Part shown: piece after piece, positions 1 to 8,700 of the stretch
Layout: each line of letters opens with the position of its first letter
How positions within the stretch are numbered: position 1 is the first letter of the stretch
Translations under genes and position numbers: made by a program
The notes under the pieces: model-generated
What the model saw: the letters and a program-made list of their open reading frames with translations, nothing else
Databases searched by the model: none
What the model was told of the DNA's origin: nothing
NCBI GenBank assembly: GCA_903882805.1
Contig: CAIRYK010000054.1
Coordinates: forward strand, 1-47,359
Source of the DNA: an uncultured Bacteroidota bacterium
Lineage (GTDB): Bacteria > Bacteroidota > Bacteroidia > Chitinophagales > Chitinophagaceae
Length of the DNA: 47,359 nucleotides
Direction of reading: 5' to 3'

Positions 1-11
1 CTACGCATATT

Positions 12-30
12 AAAGCCCATTCGGGCTTTT
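12..30. terminator. Short bidirectional terminator-like hairpin
   Basis: AAAGCCC and GGGCTTT form a 7-bp stem around ATTC, followed by a T run on the plus strand and preceded by TTAA. It probably ends a gene lying left of the window. No coding sequence is visible between it and position 581. Confidence 0.6.
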
Positions 31-125
31 CCTCAACAAAGCAATCTATCTCAATTGGATTTGAAGGACAAATACACGTTTGTTTGTGTGCCAATGTATG
101 CCGAAAAATGAACTCTAATTGGTAT

Positions 126-172
126 AATAGGCCCTCCCTGACCCAGCCAATGGGCGATACCGTTTCGGGAGA
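126..172. repeat. 47-nt dispersed repeat, copy 1
   Basis: The block starts AATAGGCCCTCCCTGACC and ends CGGGAGA. It recurs at 298-344 with the same length and a few substitutions. It is noncoding in all frames I checked. This is a direct repeat seen in the sequence; its function is unknown. Confidence 0.8.
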
Positions 173-178
173 AATTTT

Positions 179-592
179 CTGAACCTTGATTATAAGGATT
201 ACTGGATAGGCTTGATGGTTTTTGTTTGAATCTTAAATCAAGCTAATAGGTTCGATTCTGCTTGATTCATTATGAATTGCCGTTTTATTTGATAAATAAT
301 AGGCCCTCCCTGACCCCGCCAAAGGGATATGCCGTTACGGGAGACTCCGTTAGGAGTCTAAGGTTTGTAGTAATATTATATTGAATTGTGCGGCGCCCCG
401 TAGGTGCGCCACCTATCGTTTTCTGAACCTTGATTGAAGGATTCTATGAAGGACTTGATTGTTTCGCATCATCATGTTATGAAATAACTCATAGATCCCG
501 CCCTTCGGCGGGGCTCAGGGAGATCTATCAATTATTTTTATGAGAACAAAAACGATCAAGCCCATCCTGCAATCAAAAAAATCAAGGTTCAG
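179..592. repeat. Inverted-repeat element with CTGAACCTTGATT ends (MITE-like or hairpin element)
   Basis: Three related arms of about 45-48 nt are present. Copy 1 (179-226) and copy 2 (about 421-464) are direct; copy 3 (545-592) is inverted. All begin CTGAACCTTGATT and continue with a GGAT...GGCTTGAT.GTTT pattern. Copies 1 and 3 thus make terminal inverted repeats around roughly 320 bp that contain copy 2, the 47-nt repeat at 298-344 and a CCCGCC/GGCGGG hairpin at 497-512. The right end overlaps the last codons of the gene at 582-1823. No transposase is encoded, and clear target duplications are not visible. Confidence 0.65.
298..344. repeat. 47-nt dispersed repeat, copy 2, followed by hairpin
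   Basis: This is the second copy of the block at 126-172. It runs directly into a perfect hairpin (GACTCC, GTTA, GGAGTC at 343-358) and then a stretch containing AAGGTTTGTAGTAATAT and GGCGCCCCGTAGGTGCGCC, up to about 411. A degenerate, inverted relative of that downstream part lies at 10256-10317. Confidence 0.8.
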
Positions 593-1823
593 CAACTACC
601 ACCCGCACACACCTCCTCCCGCCATCGGGCATAACCACCTGCGCCATATACACACCCGGCGCTATGCCGCTAATGTCTATACCCTCGTAAGCAGTTGCCA
701 CTGAGGTATGCAATACCTCACGCCCTACCATATCAGTTATAGTTACCGCTCCATGAGCCGCGCCATCAACCATTAGCAAACCGTGTGCGGGATTGGGAGA
801 CAACGTAATAGCAGCGGTATTATATGTAGGTGCATTACTAAATAACGCCCCTACATACACCCAAACAGTATCGGTAATATTATCACCACCGCAGCGCGAT
901 AACTCTACTACATACATTGTTGTGGTATCCGGGCGCACCCGCAGCCATGCAGTATTGCTATCTATTAGGCGACCATTGGCATACCAGTAGGTAGGTAGGT
1001 AGGTATCAAGTGTATCGCCTATAGTTACGCTATCTGTACCTGTTATTACCCGGTCTGCACCAGCGGAGATGGTGGCATCAATGGCCATGACGCAAACATC
1101 ATCAACTAAATAACAAGAAATAAAGCCAACACCGCTGATCCATGACCCTGTGGTATCAATTGTAGCGATGCAGGTAGTATGTGCATTGTCGGAAAAGTTG
1201 CCTATAGTTATCAACCTTTCTGTACCATTTGCTATAAAGCTGCCCTGTACCTTTCTCCAATTCACTGTGTCATTAATAATCCCACTGGCCATTACCTGCG
1301 GTATGCAATGCCTTTGGGGCATACCAGGGTTATGGGTGGTGTCAATTGTTCCATTGTCAAAATAAGCGCCTATGTTACGAATGGCGTAACTAGATTCTTC
1401 TTCTGAAACGACATAGAAGGAAACACAATATTCCTGACCGGCTAGAAGTGTCGTTGAGAGGTGACCTTGTAAATAGTCTCGTTTATAAGGAGCGGTTGGC
1501 CATGCCTCGTCGTAAAACATCTGTACTTGAGCCATGCCATTGCCTGTATGGGGATATTGGTGAAAGCGAGCATTCCAAGGAATACTCACGGTAGCGTCAG
1601 TGGCACAAACATGGCATAATTCTGGCACGCCAGGGGGAGCATGTGCCAAATCAGGGGGACTCCAGATAGTATCGAGGCCCATCCAAAAAATTGTATATTT
1701 GACCTCATCATAATTGTCAGGACAATGCGAATATTCCTCAAAACTCGAATTCCGCACTAAATTCACCTGCCCCATACTTACAGAGCAAATAAACAACAGC
1801 AGTAAAGTGAGCAAGCGTTTCAT
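582..1823 (-). CDS. Secreted protein with T9SS type A C-terminal sorting domain
   Basis: The 413-residue product has a signal peptide (KRLLTLLLLFICSVSMGQ). The first half begins NLVRNSSFEEYSHCPDN, a pattern common in Bacteroidota surface proteins whose N-terminal domain resembles a carbohydrate-binding jelly roll. A short Ig-like region precedes the C-terminal signal ALSPNPAHG...GVYMAQVV, which is the T9SS type A sorting signal. The likely fate is export across the outer membrane by the Por/Gld system and surface attachment or release. The ligand is unknown. A GTAG tetranucleotide run (987-1002) lies inside the gene. The last codons (GAA CCT TGA) are part of an inverted-repeat element, so the natural C-terminus may have been altered slightly. 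Confidence 0.85.
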   Translation of the reverse strand: MKRLLTLLLLFICSVSMGQVNLVRNSSFEEYSHCPDNYDEVKYTIFWMGLDTIWSPPDLAHAPPGVPELCHVCATDATVSIPWNARFHQYPHTGNGMAQVQMFYDEAWPTAPYKRDYLQGHLSTTLLAGQEYCVSFYVVSEEESSYAIRNIGAYFDNGTIDTTHNPGMPQRHCIPQVMASGIINDTVNWRKVQGSFIANGTERLITIGNFSDNAHTTCIATIDTTGSWISGVGFISCYLVDDVCVMAIDATISAGADRVITGTDSVTIGDTLDTYLPTYWYANGRLIDSNTAWLRVRPDTTTMYVVELSRCGGDNITDTVWVYVGALFSNAPTYNTAAITLSPNPAHGLLMVDGAAHGAVTITDMVGREVLHTSVATAYEGIDISGIAPGVYMAQVVMPDGGRRCVRVVVAEP

Positions 1824-1920
1824 AGTGCGGCCTTAGGTTGTGTGTATAAAAATAGAATAATATTTTTATTTATGGCCGTTTGTCTTATATATTTTGGGGT
1901 ATGCGGGCAGCAGCGCATTG

Positions 1921-2643
1921 TTATTCTTCGTCAGGCGTCTCCGGGGTTTCGGGTGGGGCGGGTAGCGCTGCGCGGGGGTCTTTGCCGGCTATCACTATTA
2001 CTATTTCACCTTTTGGCGGGTGTTTCTGGTAGTGGGCGGCCAGCGCTGCAAGGGTATTTTTATTGGTCTCTTCAAACATTTTGGTCAGCTCGCGGCACAC
2101 CGCAGCCTGACGGTCGGGGCCAAACCATGCAGCCATCTCGGTAAGCGTCTTTACCAGTCTGTGCGGCGATTCATAAAGTATTATGGTGCGCTCCTCGGCC
2201 GATAGTTCGCGCAGCATGGTTTGCCGGCCTTTTTTCAGCGGCAAAAAACCTTCAAACACAAATCTGCTGGCCGGTATGCCGCTCTGCACCAGGGCAGGCA
2301 CGAAGGCTGTGGCGCCGGGCAGGCATTCTACAGGTATGTTGTGGCGTATGCACTCGCGGGCCAGCAAAAAGCCGGGGTCAGATATGCCGGGCGTGCCTGC
2401 ATCGGTGAGCAGTGCAAAGGTTTTGCCGGCCTTCATTTGCTCTACAAGGTGGGCCGCTACCTTATGCTCGTTGTGAGCATGGTAGGGCGTAAGGGGTTTC
2501 TGTATGTTGTAGTGTCTTAGCAGCACGCCGCTGGTGCGGGTATCCTCGCACAGTATCACATCGGCGTCCTGCAGGGCCTTTACGGCGCGGTAGGTAATAT
2601 CGCCAAGGTTGCCTATGGGTGTGGGTACAAGTGTGAGGCGCAT
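1921..2643 (-). CDS. rsmI: 16S rRNA (cytidine1402-2'-O)-methyltransferase RsmI
   Basis: The product has 240 residues and begins LTLVPTPIGNLGDITYRA, the signature of the RsmI branch of the tetrapyrrole-methylase fold. CEDTRTSGVLL and LLTDAGTPGISDPG are the conserved SAM-binding and active-site stretches. RsmI methylates the 2'-OH of C1402 in the decoding centre using S-adenosylmethionine. The C-terminal tail after about residue 220 is proline- and glutamate-rich and probably unstructured. It lies downstream of purS on the same strand, but a hairpin between them makes a shared transcript uncertain. Confidence 0.95.
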   Translation of the reverse strand: MRLTLVPTPIGNLGDITYRAVKALQDADVILCEDTRTSGVLLRHYNIQKPLTPYHAHNEHKVAAHLVEQMKAGKTFALLTDAGTPGISDPGFLLARECIRHNIPVECLPGATAFVPALVQSGIPASRFVFEGFLPLKKGRQTMLRELSAEERTIILYESPHRLVKTLTEMAAWFGPDRQAAVCRELTKMFEETNKNTLAALAAHYQKHPPKGEIVIVIAGKDPRAALPAPPETPETPDEE

Positions 2644-2680
2644 AAATACTGGCTAAGTGGTGTGCTGAACAAAAAGAACC

Positions 2681-2708
2681 GGCAAAGCGCGCACAAAGCC
2701 GCTTTGCC
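2681..2708 (-). terminator. Terminator after purS
   Basis: On the minus strand GGCAAAGCG and CGCTTTGCC pair over a 10-nt loop, and the stem is followed by GGTTCTTTTTG. It sits 33 nt after the purS stop codon and before rsmI. Confidence 0.55.
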
Positions 2709-2741
2709 AGCCCGTAATAGAGGTAAGTACGGTATAGTATC

Positions 2742-2993
2742 TTAAGCTTCGCTGATGGTAAAGCTAAAACTCTCCATAACCTGATTAGCGAGCAGTTTTT
2801 TGCAGGCTTCGCGGGTTATAGCTTCCGCATCGGCCTTGGTGGCGGCTTCTACGGTCAGGGTTATGCACTTGCCTATGCGCACGTCGTGCACATGAGTAAG
2901 GCCCAGATTGTGCAAACTGGCATTTACCGCCTTTCCTTGCGGGTCCAGCAGTTCTTTTAGCGGCATTACGTTGATGTTGGCTATAAATTCCAT
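2742..2993 (-). CDS. purS: Phosphoribosylformylglycinamidine synthase subunit PurS
   Basis: The 83-residue protein has the usual PurS size and pattern: an N-terminal strand (FIANINVMPLKELLDPQG), then LGLTHVHDVRIGKCITL, then a helix and a final strand (MESFSFTI). PurS forms a small dimer that bridges PurL and PurQ in the FGAM synthase complex of purine synthesis and helps pass ammonia to PurL. purL and purQ are not in the window. The gene follows pssA by 49 nt on the same strand, so the two may be co-transcribed although their pathways are unrelated. Confidence 0.93.
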   Translation of the reverse strand: MEFIANINVMPLKELLDPQGKAVNASLHNLGLTHVHDVRIGKCITLTVEAATKADAEAITREACKKLLANQVMESFSFTISEA

Positions 2994-3042
2994 AATGGTA
3001 AATATAAAATTCCGGCGCGGCCGGTCGTTAAAAATGTTGTTG

Positions 3043-3828
3043 TTAGCTTTTGGCGGTTTCGGGTTGTTTGTATATCAGCGCCAGCAATATATATATGCCA
3101 AAACCCACCGGTATAGCGGCTACACTCAGAAACAATACCGCCAATACCGATAATACGATCAGCGTAAGCTGGGGCCATGCATAGGCCAGCGACATACGCT
3201 GCGGAACCATCTTGAAAAACCGGATCTTAGACACCATAAGGAAGCATACTGCGGCCACTACGCCATACAGTACCCATTTGTTTTGCAGCAGGCTGGCTAT
3301 GTTGTAGGGGTTGTACCACATAATGAGCGGAAACGAGCCTACCAATATACCTGTTGCCGGCGTGGGCATACCTATAAAATAGCTTTTTTGCTCGGCGGTA
3401 CTGATGTTGAACTTGGCCAGGCGCAGCGCAGCAAAGCACGCTATCAGGAAGGCCGGAGCCATACCCAGCATACTTACATCAAAAGCGTTTTTATCGGCCA
3501 TCAGGGCATCCCACAGCAGCTTGTATATGATAACAGATGGAGCTACGCCAAACGACACCATATCAGCCAGCGAATCGAGGTCTTTGCCTATAGGCGAAAA
3601 CACCTTGAGCGCGCGCGCTGTAAAACCATCAAGGAGGTCGCAAATGGCGGCTATGCCTATAAACAGGCTACCCAGGTACATTTGCTCGGCGCCATGCACC
3701 CACGCATACGACGGCATACCATCGGCTATGCGCATATAGTAGTAGGGCTGCGCAGTAAGTATGTATGCAATGGCAATGCATCCGCAAAACAGATTAGCCA
3801 GAGTCAGCAGGTTGGGCAAATGCTTCAT
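3043..3828 (-). CDS. pssA: CDP-diacylglycerol--serine O-phosphatidyltransferase
   Basis: The 261-residue integral membrane enzyme carries the CDP-alcohol phosphatidyltransferase motif D64..D67-G-x2-A-R72...G81...D85...D89 (LLDGFTARALKVFSPIGK). These aspartates bind the metal and the CDP group. It makes phosphatidylserine from CDP-DAG and serine in the inner membrane, the first step to phosphatidylethanolamine. Several hydrophobic segments are visible (residues about 8-25, 50-62, 120-135, 165-200 and 215-250). The length and start (MKHLPNLLTLANLFCG) fit type II PssA. The phosphatidylserine decarboxylase partner is not in this window. Confidence 0.93.
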   Translation of the reverse strand: MKHLPNLLTLANLFCGCIAIAYILTAQPYYYMRIADGMPSYAWVHGAEQMYLGSLFIGIAAICDLLDGFTARALKVFSPIGKDLDSLADMVSFGVAPSVIIYKLLWDALMADKNAFDVSMLGMAPAFLIACFAALRLAKFNISTAEQKSYFIGMPTPATGILVGSFPLIMWYNPYNIASLLQNKWVLYGVVAAVCFLMVSKIRFFKMVPQRMSLAYAWPQLTLIVLSVLAVLFLSVAAIPVGFGIYILLALIYKQPETAKS

Positions 3829-3896
3829 TGGTTGTAAAAGTAGTAATTATTGAGCAATGTGGCGAAGGCGCCTTCAATTGTATTGCCACAAACAAT

Positions 3897-3959
3897 TGCG
3901 CCACACGGGTGGGTGTGGCGCAGGGTATGTTCAGTTATAATCAGCAGGCAGGCCTGCTG
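3897..3959 (-). terminator. Two consecutive hairpins after response regulator gene
   Basis: Reading on the minus strand, CAGCAGG/CCTGCTG (3942-3959) comes 13 nt after the stop codon. A perfect 10-bp hairpin TGCGCCACAC/GTGTGGCGCA (3897-3922) follows. Neither has a long T run, so they may be factor-dependent or serve as mRNA 3' ends. Confidence 0.45.
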
Positions 3960-3972
3960 TAACAAAAATCAA

Positions 3973-4674
3973 TTATTCGGGCACTACAAGGCGGAAGCCA
4001 TTGCCGTGAATGTTTACTATTTCTACACTGCTGTCTTCTTTCAGGTATTTGCGCAGTTTGGCTATATACACGTCCATGCTTCTGCCGTTGAAGTAGGTAT
4101 CGCTACCCCATATCCGCTTCAGCGCGGTTTCGCGCGGCAGCAGGTCGTTTTTGTATTCAGCCAGCATCAGCAGCAGTTCGTTTTCTTTTGGCGACAGCGT
4201 GCTTACTTCGTTGCCGTGCTTCAATGTGCGCAGCTTGCTGTTGAAGTGATACATGCCTATGTTGAACTCGATCTGAGAATGCTGTTTTTCGTGCATTTCC
4301 ATATTGCGTTTCAGCACCGCTCTTATTTTAGAGAGCAACACATCGCTGTCAAATGGCTTGGTGATATAATCGTCTGCGCCCAGTTTGTAACCTGTCAATA
4401 TGTCATCCTTCATGCTTTTGGCCGATAGGAAGAATAAAGGCACATCGGGATCTACATTTCTAATTTCTTCTGCCAGCGTAAATCCGTCCATGTTGGGCAT
4501 CATCACATCGAGCAGGCATATATCAAATTTCTCGCGGCGGAAAGCGGCCAGGCCGAGGATACCATCGCGAGCCAGTTCTACTACAAAATCGTTCAACTCC
4601 AGAAAGCTTTTCAGCACCATGCCAAAGTTGGTATCGTCTTCAACTAATAATATTTTATTTTTTTCCTTTTCCAT
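3973..4674 (-). CDS. OmpR-family response regulator (RprY-like), orphan
   Basis: The 233-residue protein has a receiver domain (about 1-120) and an OmpR/PhoB winged helix (about 135-233). Acidic residues E12, D13 and D14, phosphoacceptor D56 in ICLLDVMMP, S84 and K106 in ITKPF are all in place, so it should be phosphorylatable. The C-terminal part LSPKENELLLML...RSMDVYIAKLRKYL is the DNA-binding winged helix. No sensor kinase is adjacent, so its input is unknown. It is paralogous to the regulator at 40578-41318, and both resemble the RprY type common in Bacteroidota. It lies upstream of no obvious partner; the PorP/SprF-cargo operon is on the same strand further upstream. Confidence 0.9.
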   Translation of the reverse strand: MEKEKNKILLVEDDTNFGMVLKSFLELNDFVVELARDGILGLAAFRREKFDICLLDVMMPNMDGFTLAEEIRNVDPDVPLFFLSAKSMKDDILTGYKLGADDYITKPFDSDVLLSKIRAVLKRNMEMHEKQHSQIEFNIGMYHFNSKLRTLKHGNEVSTLSPKENELLLMLAEYKNDLLPRETALKRIWGSDTYFNGRSMDVYIAKLRKYLKEDSSVEIVNIHGNGFRLVVPE

Positions 4675-4690
4675 AATGTTAATTGTAACT

Positions 4691-4698
4691 CAAATATA
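4691..4698 (-). promoter_or_regulatory. Candidate -7 element for response regulator
   Basis: On the minus strand the sequence is TATATTTG, an exact match to the Bacteroidota -7 consensus TAnnTTTG, 16 nt before the start codon. No clear TTTG -33 box lies at the usual spacing, so support is partial. Confidence 0.35.
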
Positions 4699-4733
4699 GT
4701 ACCAAGAAATGTTTATAATGCTGAAATTGTTTG

Positions 4734-5765
4734 TTAAAAGAAGCGAGGGCAACCAAATACTTTCTTAATGCCCTGATCGGGATGATAAAGGTTGCTGTAG
4801 ATGATAGAGAACTCGAGTGCGCCATAGGAGTTGTTGTAAGGCGTAAGTTTTGATATTGTGAAGTCGTAGTTGGCGGTAAACTGCACCGGCCCTACCTGCA
4901 TACCTGCCAGGCCTATTATGGCGTCGCCCAGGCGGGTGTAGGCGCCTAGTATCAGTTGCATCAGCATCTCGTTTTTGTCGGAGAGCATAGTGCGAAACTG
5001 CGAGCCCAGCAACAATTCGCTGGCGCCGGTTTGGGTAGAGTAGTAGGCCGACGGGTTGACGAGCAACACAGGGCTTGTTTGCCACAATATATCCAGATGC
5101 ACCATTGGGCGGTAGCCTATCACATTGGTTGTGCTTTTATAAAAGCTTTCTACCGGTCTATTCACATTACCCACTGCCACGCCCAGCTTTGCATACAGGC
5201 TCTCGTGCGGAAACCATGCAAAATTGAGTCCCGGGTTTACGGTATAGAAACTGGTTTTTATCACCCCTACTTTCTCGCCATTGGTCATGTTGGGGTTAAA
5301 CTTTACGCCATCCCACTGCGCATCAAATGTAAGATTGTCGAAGTTGACGCTGCGCTGCACATACGATGCCGACACGCCCAGCGACAGCATGGTATAGCTG
5401 CTGAGCTGCAGGTGGTAGGCAAGGCTACCCTGAAACTGATTGAGCGCCAGATTACCGTCGCCGGCCTTGTCGCCAAAAAACGCCACACCTACGCCCAGCC
5501 AGTTATTGTGATTTTCGTTGTTTTTATTACCGCCCAGCTTAAAATCGCCAAATGCCGAAAACGTATTGTAGGGCACCGGCAGCGTAGCCCACTGGTTGCG
5601 GTAGTTCATACCCACGCGATAATCGTAGTCGGCTACCAGCGCAGTATTGGCCGGATTGAGCAGCAATGGCGCATTAAAGTACTGCGAGAAGTGTATGCTC
5701 TGCCCTATGGCCGAACCGCACGTCAACACAGCAGCTATCAGTATCAACAGTTTGTTCTTCCTCAT
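4734..5765 (-). CDS. PorP/SprF family type IX secretion outer-membrane protein
   Basis: The 343-residue protein has a signal peptide (KNKLLILIAAVLTCGSAIGQ) followed by SIHFSQYFNAPLLLNPANTA, the hallmark start of PorP/SprF proteins, and alternating beta strands typical of a 14-stranded outer-membrane barrel. Members of this family pair with a specific T9SS type B cargo and help attach or secrete it. That fits the gene order: its ATG overlaps the stop of the cargo gene by four bases (ATGA at 5762-5765), so translation is probably coupled. It is one of many PorP paralogues expected in such genomes, not necessarily PorP itself. Confidence 0.92.
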   Translation of the reverse strand: MRKNKLLILIAAVLTCGSAIGQSIHFSQYFNAPLLLNPANTALVADYDYRVGMNYRNQWATLPVPYNTFSAFGDFKLGGNKNNENHNNWLGVGVAFFGDKAGDGNLALNQFQGSLAYHLQLSSYTMLSLGVSASYVQRSVNFDNLTFDAQWDGVKFNPNMTNGEKVGVIKTSFYTVNPGLNFAWFPHESLYAKLGVAVGNVNRPVESFYKSTTNVIGYRPMVHLDILWQTSPVLLVNPSAYYSTQTGASELLLGSQFRTMLSDKNEMLMQLILGAYTRLGDAIIGLAGMQVGPVQFTANYDFTISKLTPYNNSYGALEFSIIYSNLYHPDQGIKKVFGCPRFF

Positions 5766-8700
5766 CGCAATAAAGTTATATTGCCCTTCATTTGTTTTAC
5801 CGAGCTGTCTATAAATGATACATTAAGCACATAGCCATAAGCCTCTACAGGCTGCGGCTGACCATTGTAAGTGCCATCCCAGCCCACATCCTGACTGGTG
5901 GTTTCGAAAATGAGTTGTCCCCAGCGGTTGAAAATTTTCAGGTCCAGTGTTTTTATGGCTGCGCCGCGCACATACAGTATGTCGTTTTCGCCGTCGCCAT
6001 TGGGCGAGAAAGCCGTTGGCAAGCCCACAATAGGCTGAATTTCGGCAGGCACCATTCTACACAGTTTAGATGGGCAATTGCTTATGTTGTAGGCATTAAG
6101 GCATACTTTGTAGCTACCGGTCTTGTTATACTGATGTATCGGGTTCACCTCTGTGCCGGTGGTGTTGTCGCCAAACTCCCACAGGTAGCGCACCGCATTT
6201 TTAGATAGGTTCGTAAATACCGTAGGTTCGTTTATTACTGCCTTTACCGGCACAAAGCTAAAGTTAGCGATGGGGGTAGATAGTATGGTTATGCGTTGCC
6301 TTATGGTATCGGCTCCATTGCAGGCGCCGCTGTTTTGCACAATAAAGGTTACCGTATAGGTGCCGGCGCTATCGAAGGTGTAGCTTGGGCGGGTGGTAGT
6401 AGAAGAATTGCCGTCGCCAAACAACCACAGCACCGACGTGGCATTGGTGGTAAAGGGCAGCGGCGAAAATGGCGATCCCAGACACAGGCTGTCGGGTATG
6501 GTAAACGACCCGGCTACGCGCAGACCATATAAATGTATTTCGCGCAGGGTGGTGTCGGGGCTCTTACATGCGTTGGGGTCCGACATGATGAGCATTATCG
6601 TGTACCTGCCCGTATCGGGATAGTTATGGTCTGGGGGCGTTACGCCGGTATAGCTTGTTCCATCTCCAAAAAACCATTTGTAGGTGGGCGTTCCTATCCT
6701 GTCGATGGATGTATTGGTAAAAGAAGCCACATACGGGCCGCAGCTATCCAGCACCTTGCAGGTAAAATCCGGGGTAATAACGTTGGTATCTACATTGATG
6801 ATGATGTAGGCGGTATCGTTGGTCTTAAAACATGCGTTAGAGTTGGCGGCAGCCAGTGTAACGGTGTAGGTGCCTGCTGTGGTAAACAAATGGGATGTAG
6901 AGTAGGTGGTAACCGTAGGGCTGCCATCGCCGAAGTTCCAAACATAGGTAAGTCCGTTGTTAGATGTGTTGGTAAAGTTCACTAGTAACGGCGCGCATCC
7001 GCTGGTGTTGGGACCGGCGGTTACCTTAGCCTCTACAGGGCCTATGTTGAAGTTTATTTTCAGCGCCGCCTCGTTACAGTTGCGGCTCGAATCTACTTCG
7101 CTCCATACGCCCGTTGTTGTAGGAAACGGATCGGGGCAGGCGCCGCTCAGCACATCTGTGCCGCCGCAATTGGCGCAAATACCCTGGTATATGATACCCT
7201 GCTTGGCAAAACGACTGGTGCCGCCGTCTACGTGCTCGCCCTCCCACAGGGTACTGCAGTTGCGGCCATGGTAGGTGGCATAGCGTAGCGACGCCAGACC
7301 CGGACCAAACACAATAAAGTAAAAGTCGCGGCCATCAGTCGTAGGTTGTTCAGCGTCGGGAGATACCTCCATGCCGCCGCACTCGCCCGATGCAATACCC
7401 GGAATACCCAAATTGCCGCCCCAGCCCGAGATATAAACATTCTCGCAGGTATCGACCAGAAAAGCTACCGGCGATATATTGGTGCGCGACGATACGCCCG
7501 AACCAAATACAGTAGAAAGCAGATTGGTAGTGATGTTGCTATCCAGCTTCATTACAAACTGGCTGGAGTTAGGATTGGAGTGCACGCCCACGGATACCGG
7601 GAATGTGCCGCCCAAAGATTGTCCCATAGCATAAAGCTCGTTGTTGCTGCTCACCTGTATACCATACACCTGGTCATAGTCGTTCTGGCCCAGGTAAGAG
7701 CTGCGCTCGAGGTTGTAAGGCGGCGCATTCTTAAATTTCATCACAAAACCATCAGCAAAGCCGCCCTGATAAGACGGATGTATGGTGCCGGGCGTAGTCT
7801 GGAAGTCGCGGCTGTTGGTGCCGCCGCCTACGTATACCGATGTATGCGCAGTATCGAAAGCCAGCACATAGCCGGCATCGCTACCTGTGCCGCCTATATA
7901 AGTACTCCATTGCAACGACGATAGCGTTGGGTCGAACTTAAACACTACGCCGTCTTGCAGGCCCGAAAGCGATGCCGACAAGGCGGTAGACGTAACCGGA
8001 AAGTCGGTAGAGTTGGTACAACCGGCCATAAAAATATTGCCGTATCGGTCCATCTGCACCTCGCTGCGCGCGTCATCGCCGTAATTGTATTTCAGCTCGC
8101 CATAGCCATATTCTGTAGAGTCGTAGTTTACGCCATCGTGGCCTGTGCCGCCTATATAGGTAGAACCCAGCAGCGCCGATCCGGCAGCGTTGAACTTAGT
8201 AAGGCATATATCCCATCCACCACGGTTAGTAGGTTGGTAGGCGCCAGATGTTACAGGATAGTTGGTAGATATAGTACGGCCGGCTACTATCAGGTTTTGC
8301 GCGCCGTCTACTATCATACTATGAGGGTGGTCGTTGCCTGCTCCGCCCAGGTAGGTAGCATATATTCGGTTGCGCAGCGTGGGGTCGTACTTAATGATAG
8401 AAATATCTGCTGCATAAGCCCATAGCTGCGAGGTAGCAGGGTCTACATAGGTAAGACCGCCGCCAAAAGTGGTTTGGAATGCACCCGGGCTAACCGGAAA
8501 GTGTGTACCCGGATAGGCAAGATCGTTTACCAGTCCGCCGGCATAGAAATTACCCGCATCGTCGTATGTGGCTGTAAAACCCCAGTTGTCGGCAGTAGAA
8601 CCGGTAAGGGTGCATAACACCACCACAGGGTCTATAATGAGCTGCTGCGAATGGTCGTAACCCTTCGGGAACTCGAAGGTGAGTACATTGCCTTTCAGTT

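Larger units (their letters stand above)
1..581. other. Intergenic region without a gene
   Basis: No credible open reading frame is present on either strand. The stretch is filled by a terminator-like hairpin, two copies of a 47-nt repeat, three arms of the CTGAACCTTGATT family and two GC-rich hairpins (343-358 and 497-512), all listed separately. Confidence 0.75.

Noticed and set aside
7346..7924. Long plus-strand reading frames opposite the large cargo gene (also 4956-5834, 7955-8425 and 44693-45784)
   Set aside because: They mirror the codon structure of real minus-strand genes with clear domains and have no recognisable protein features.
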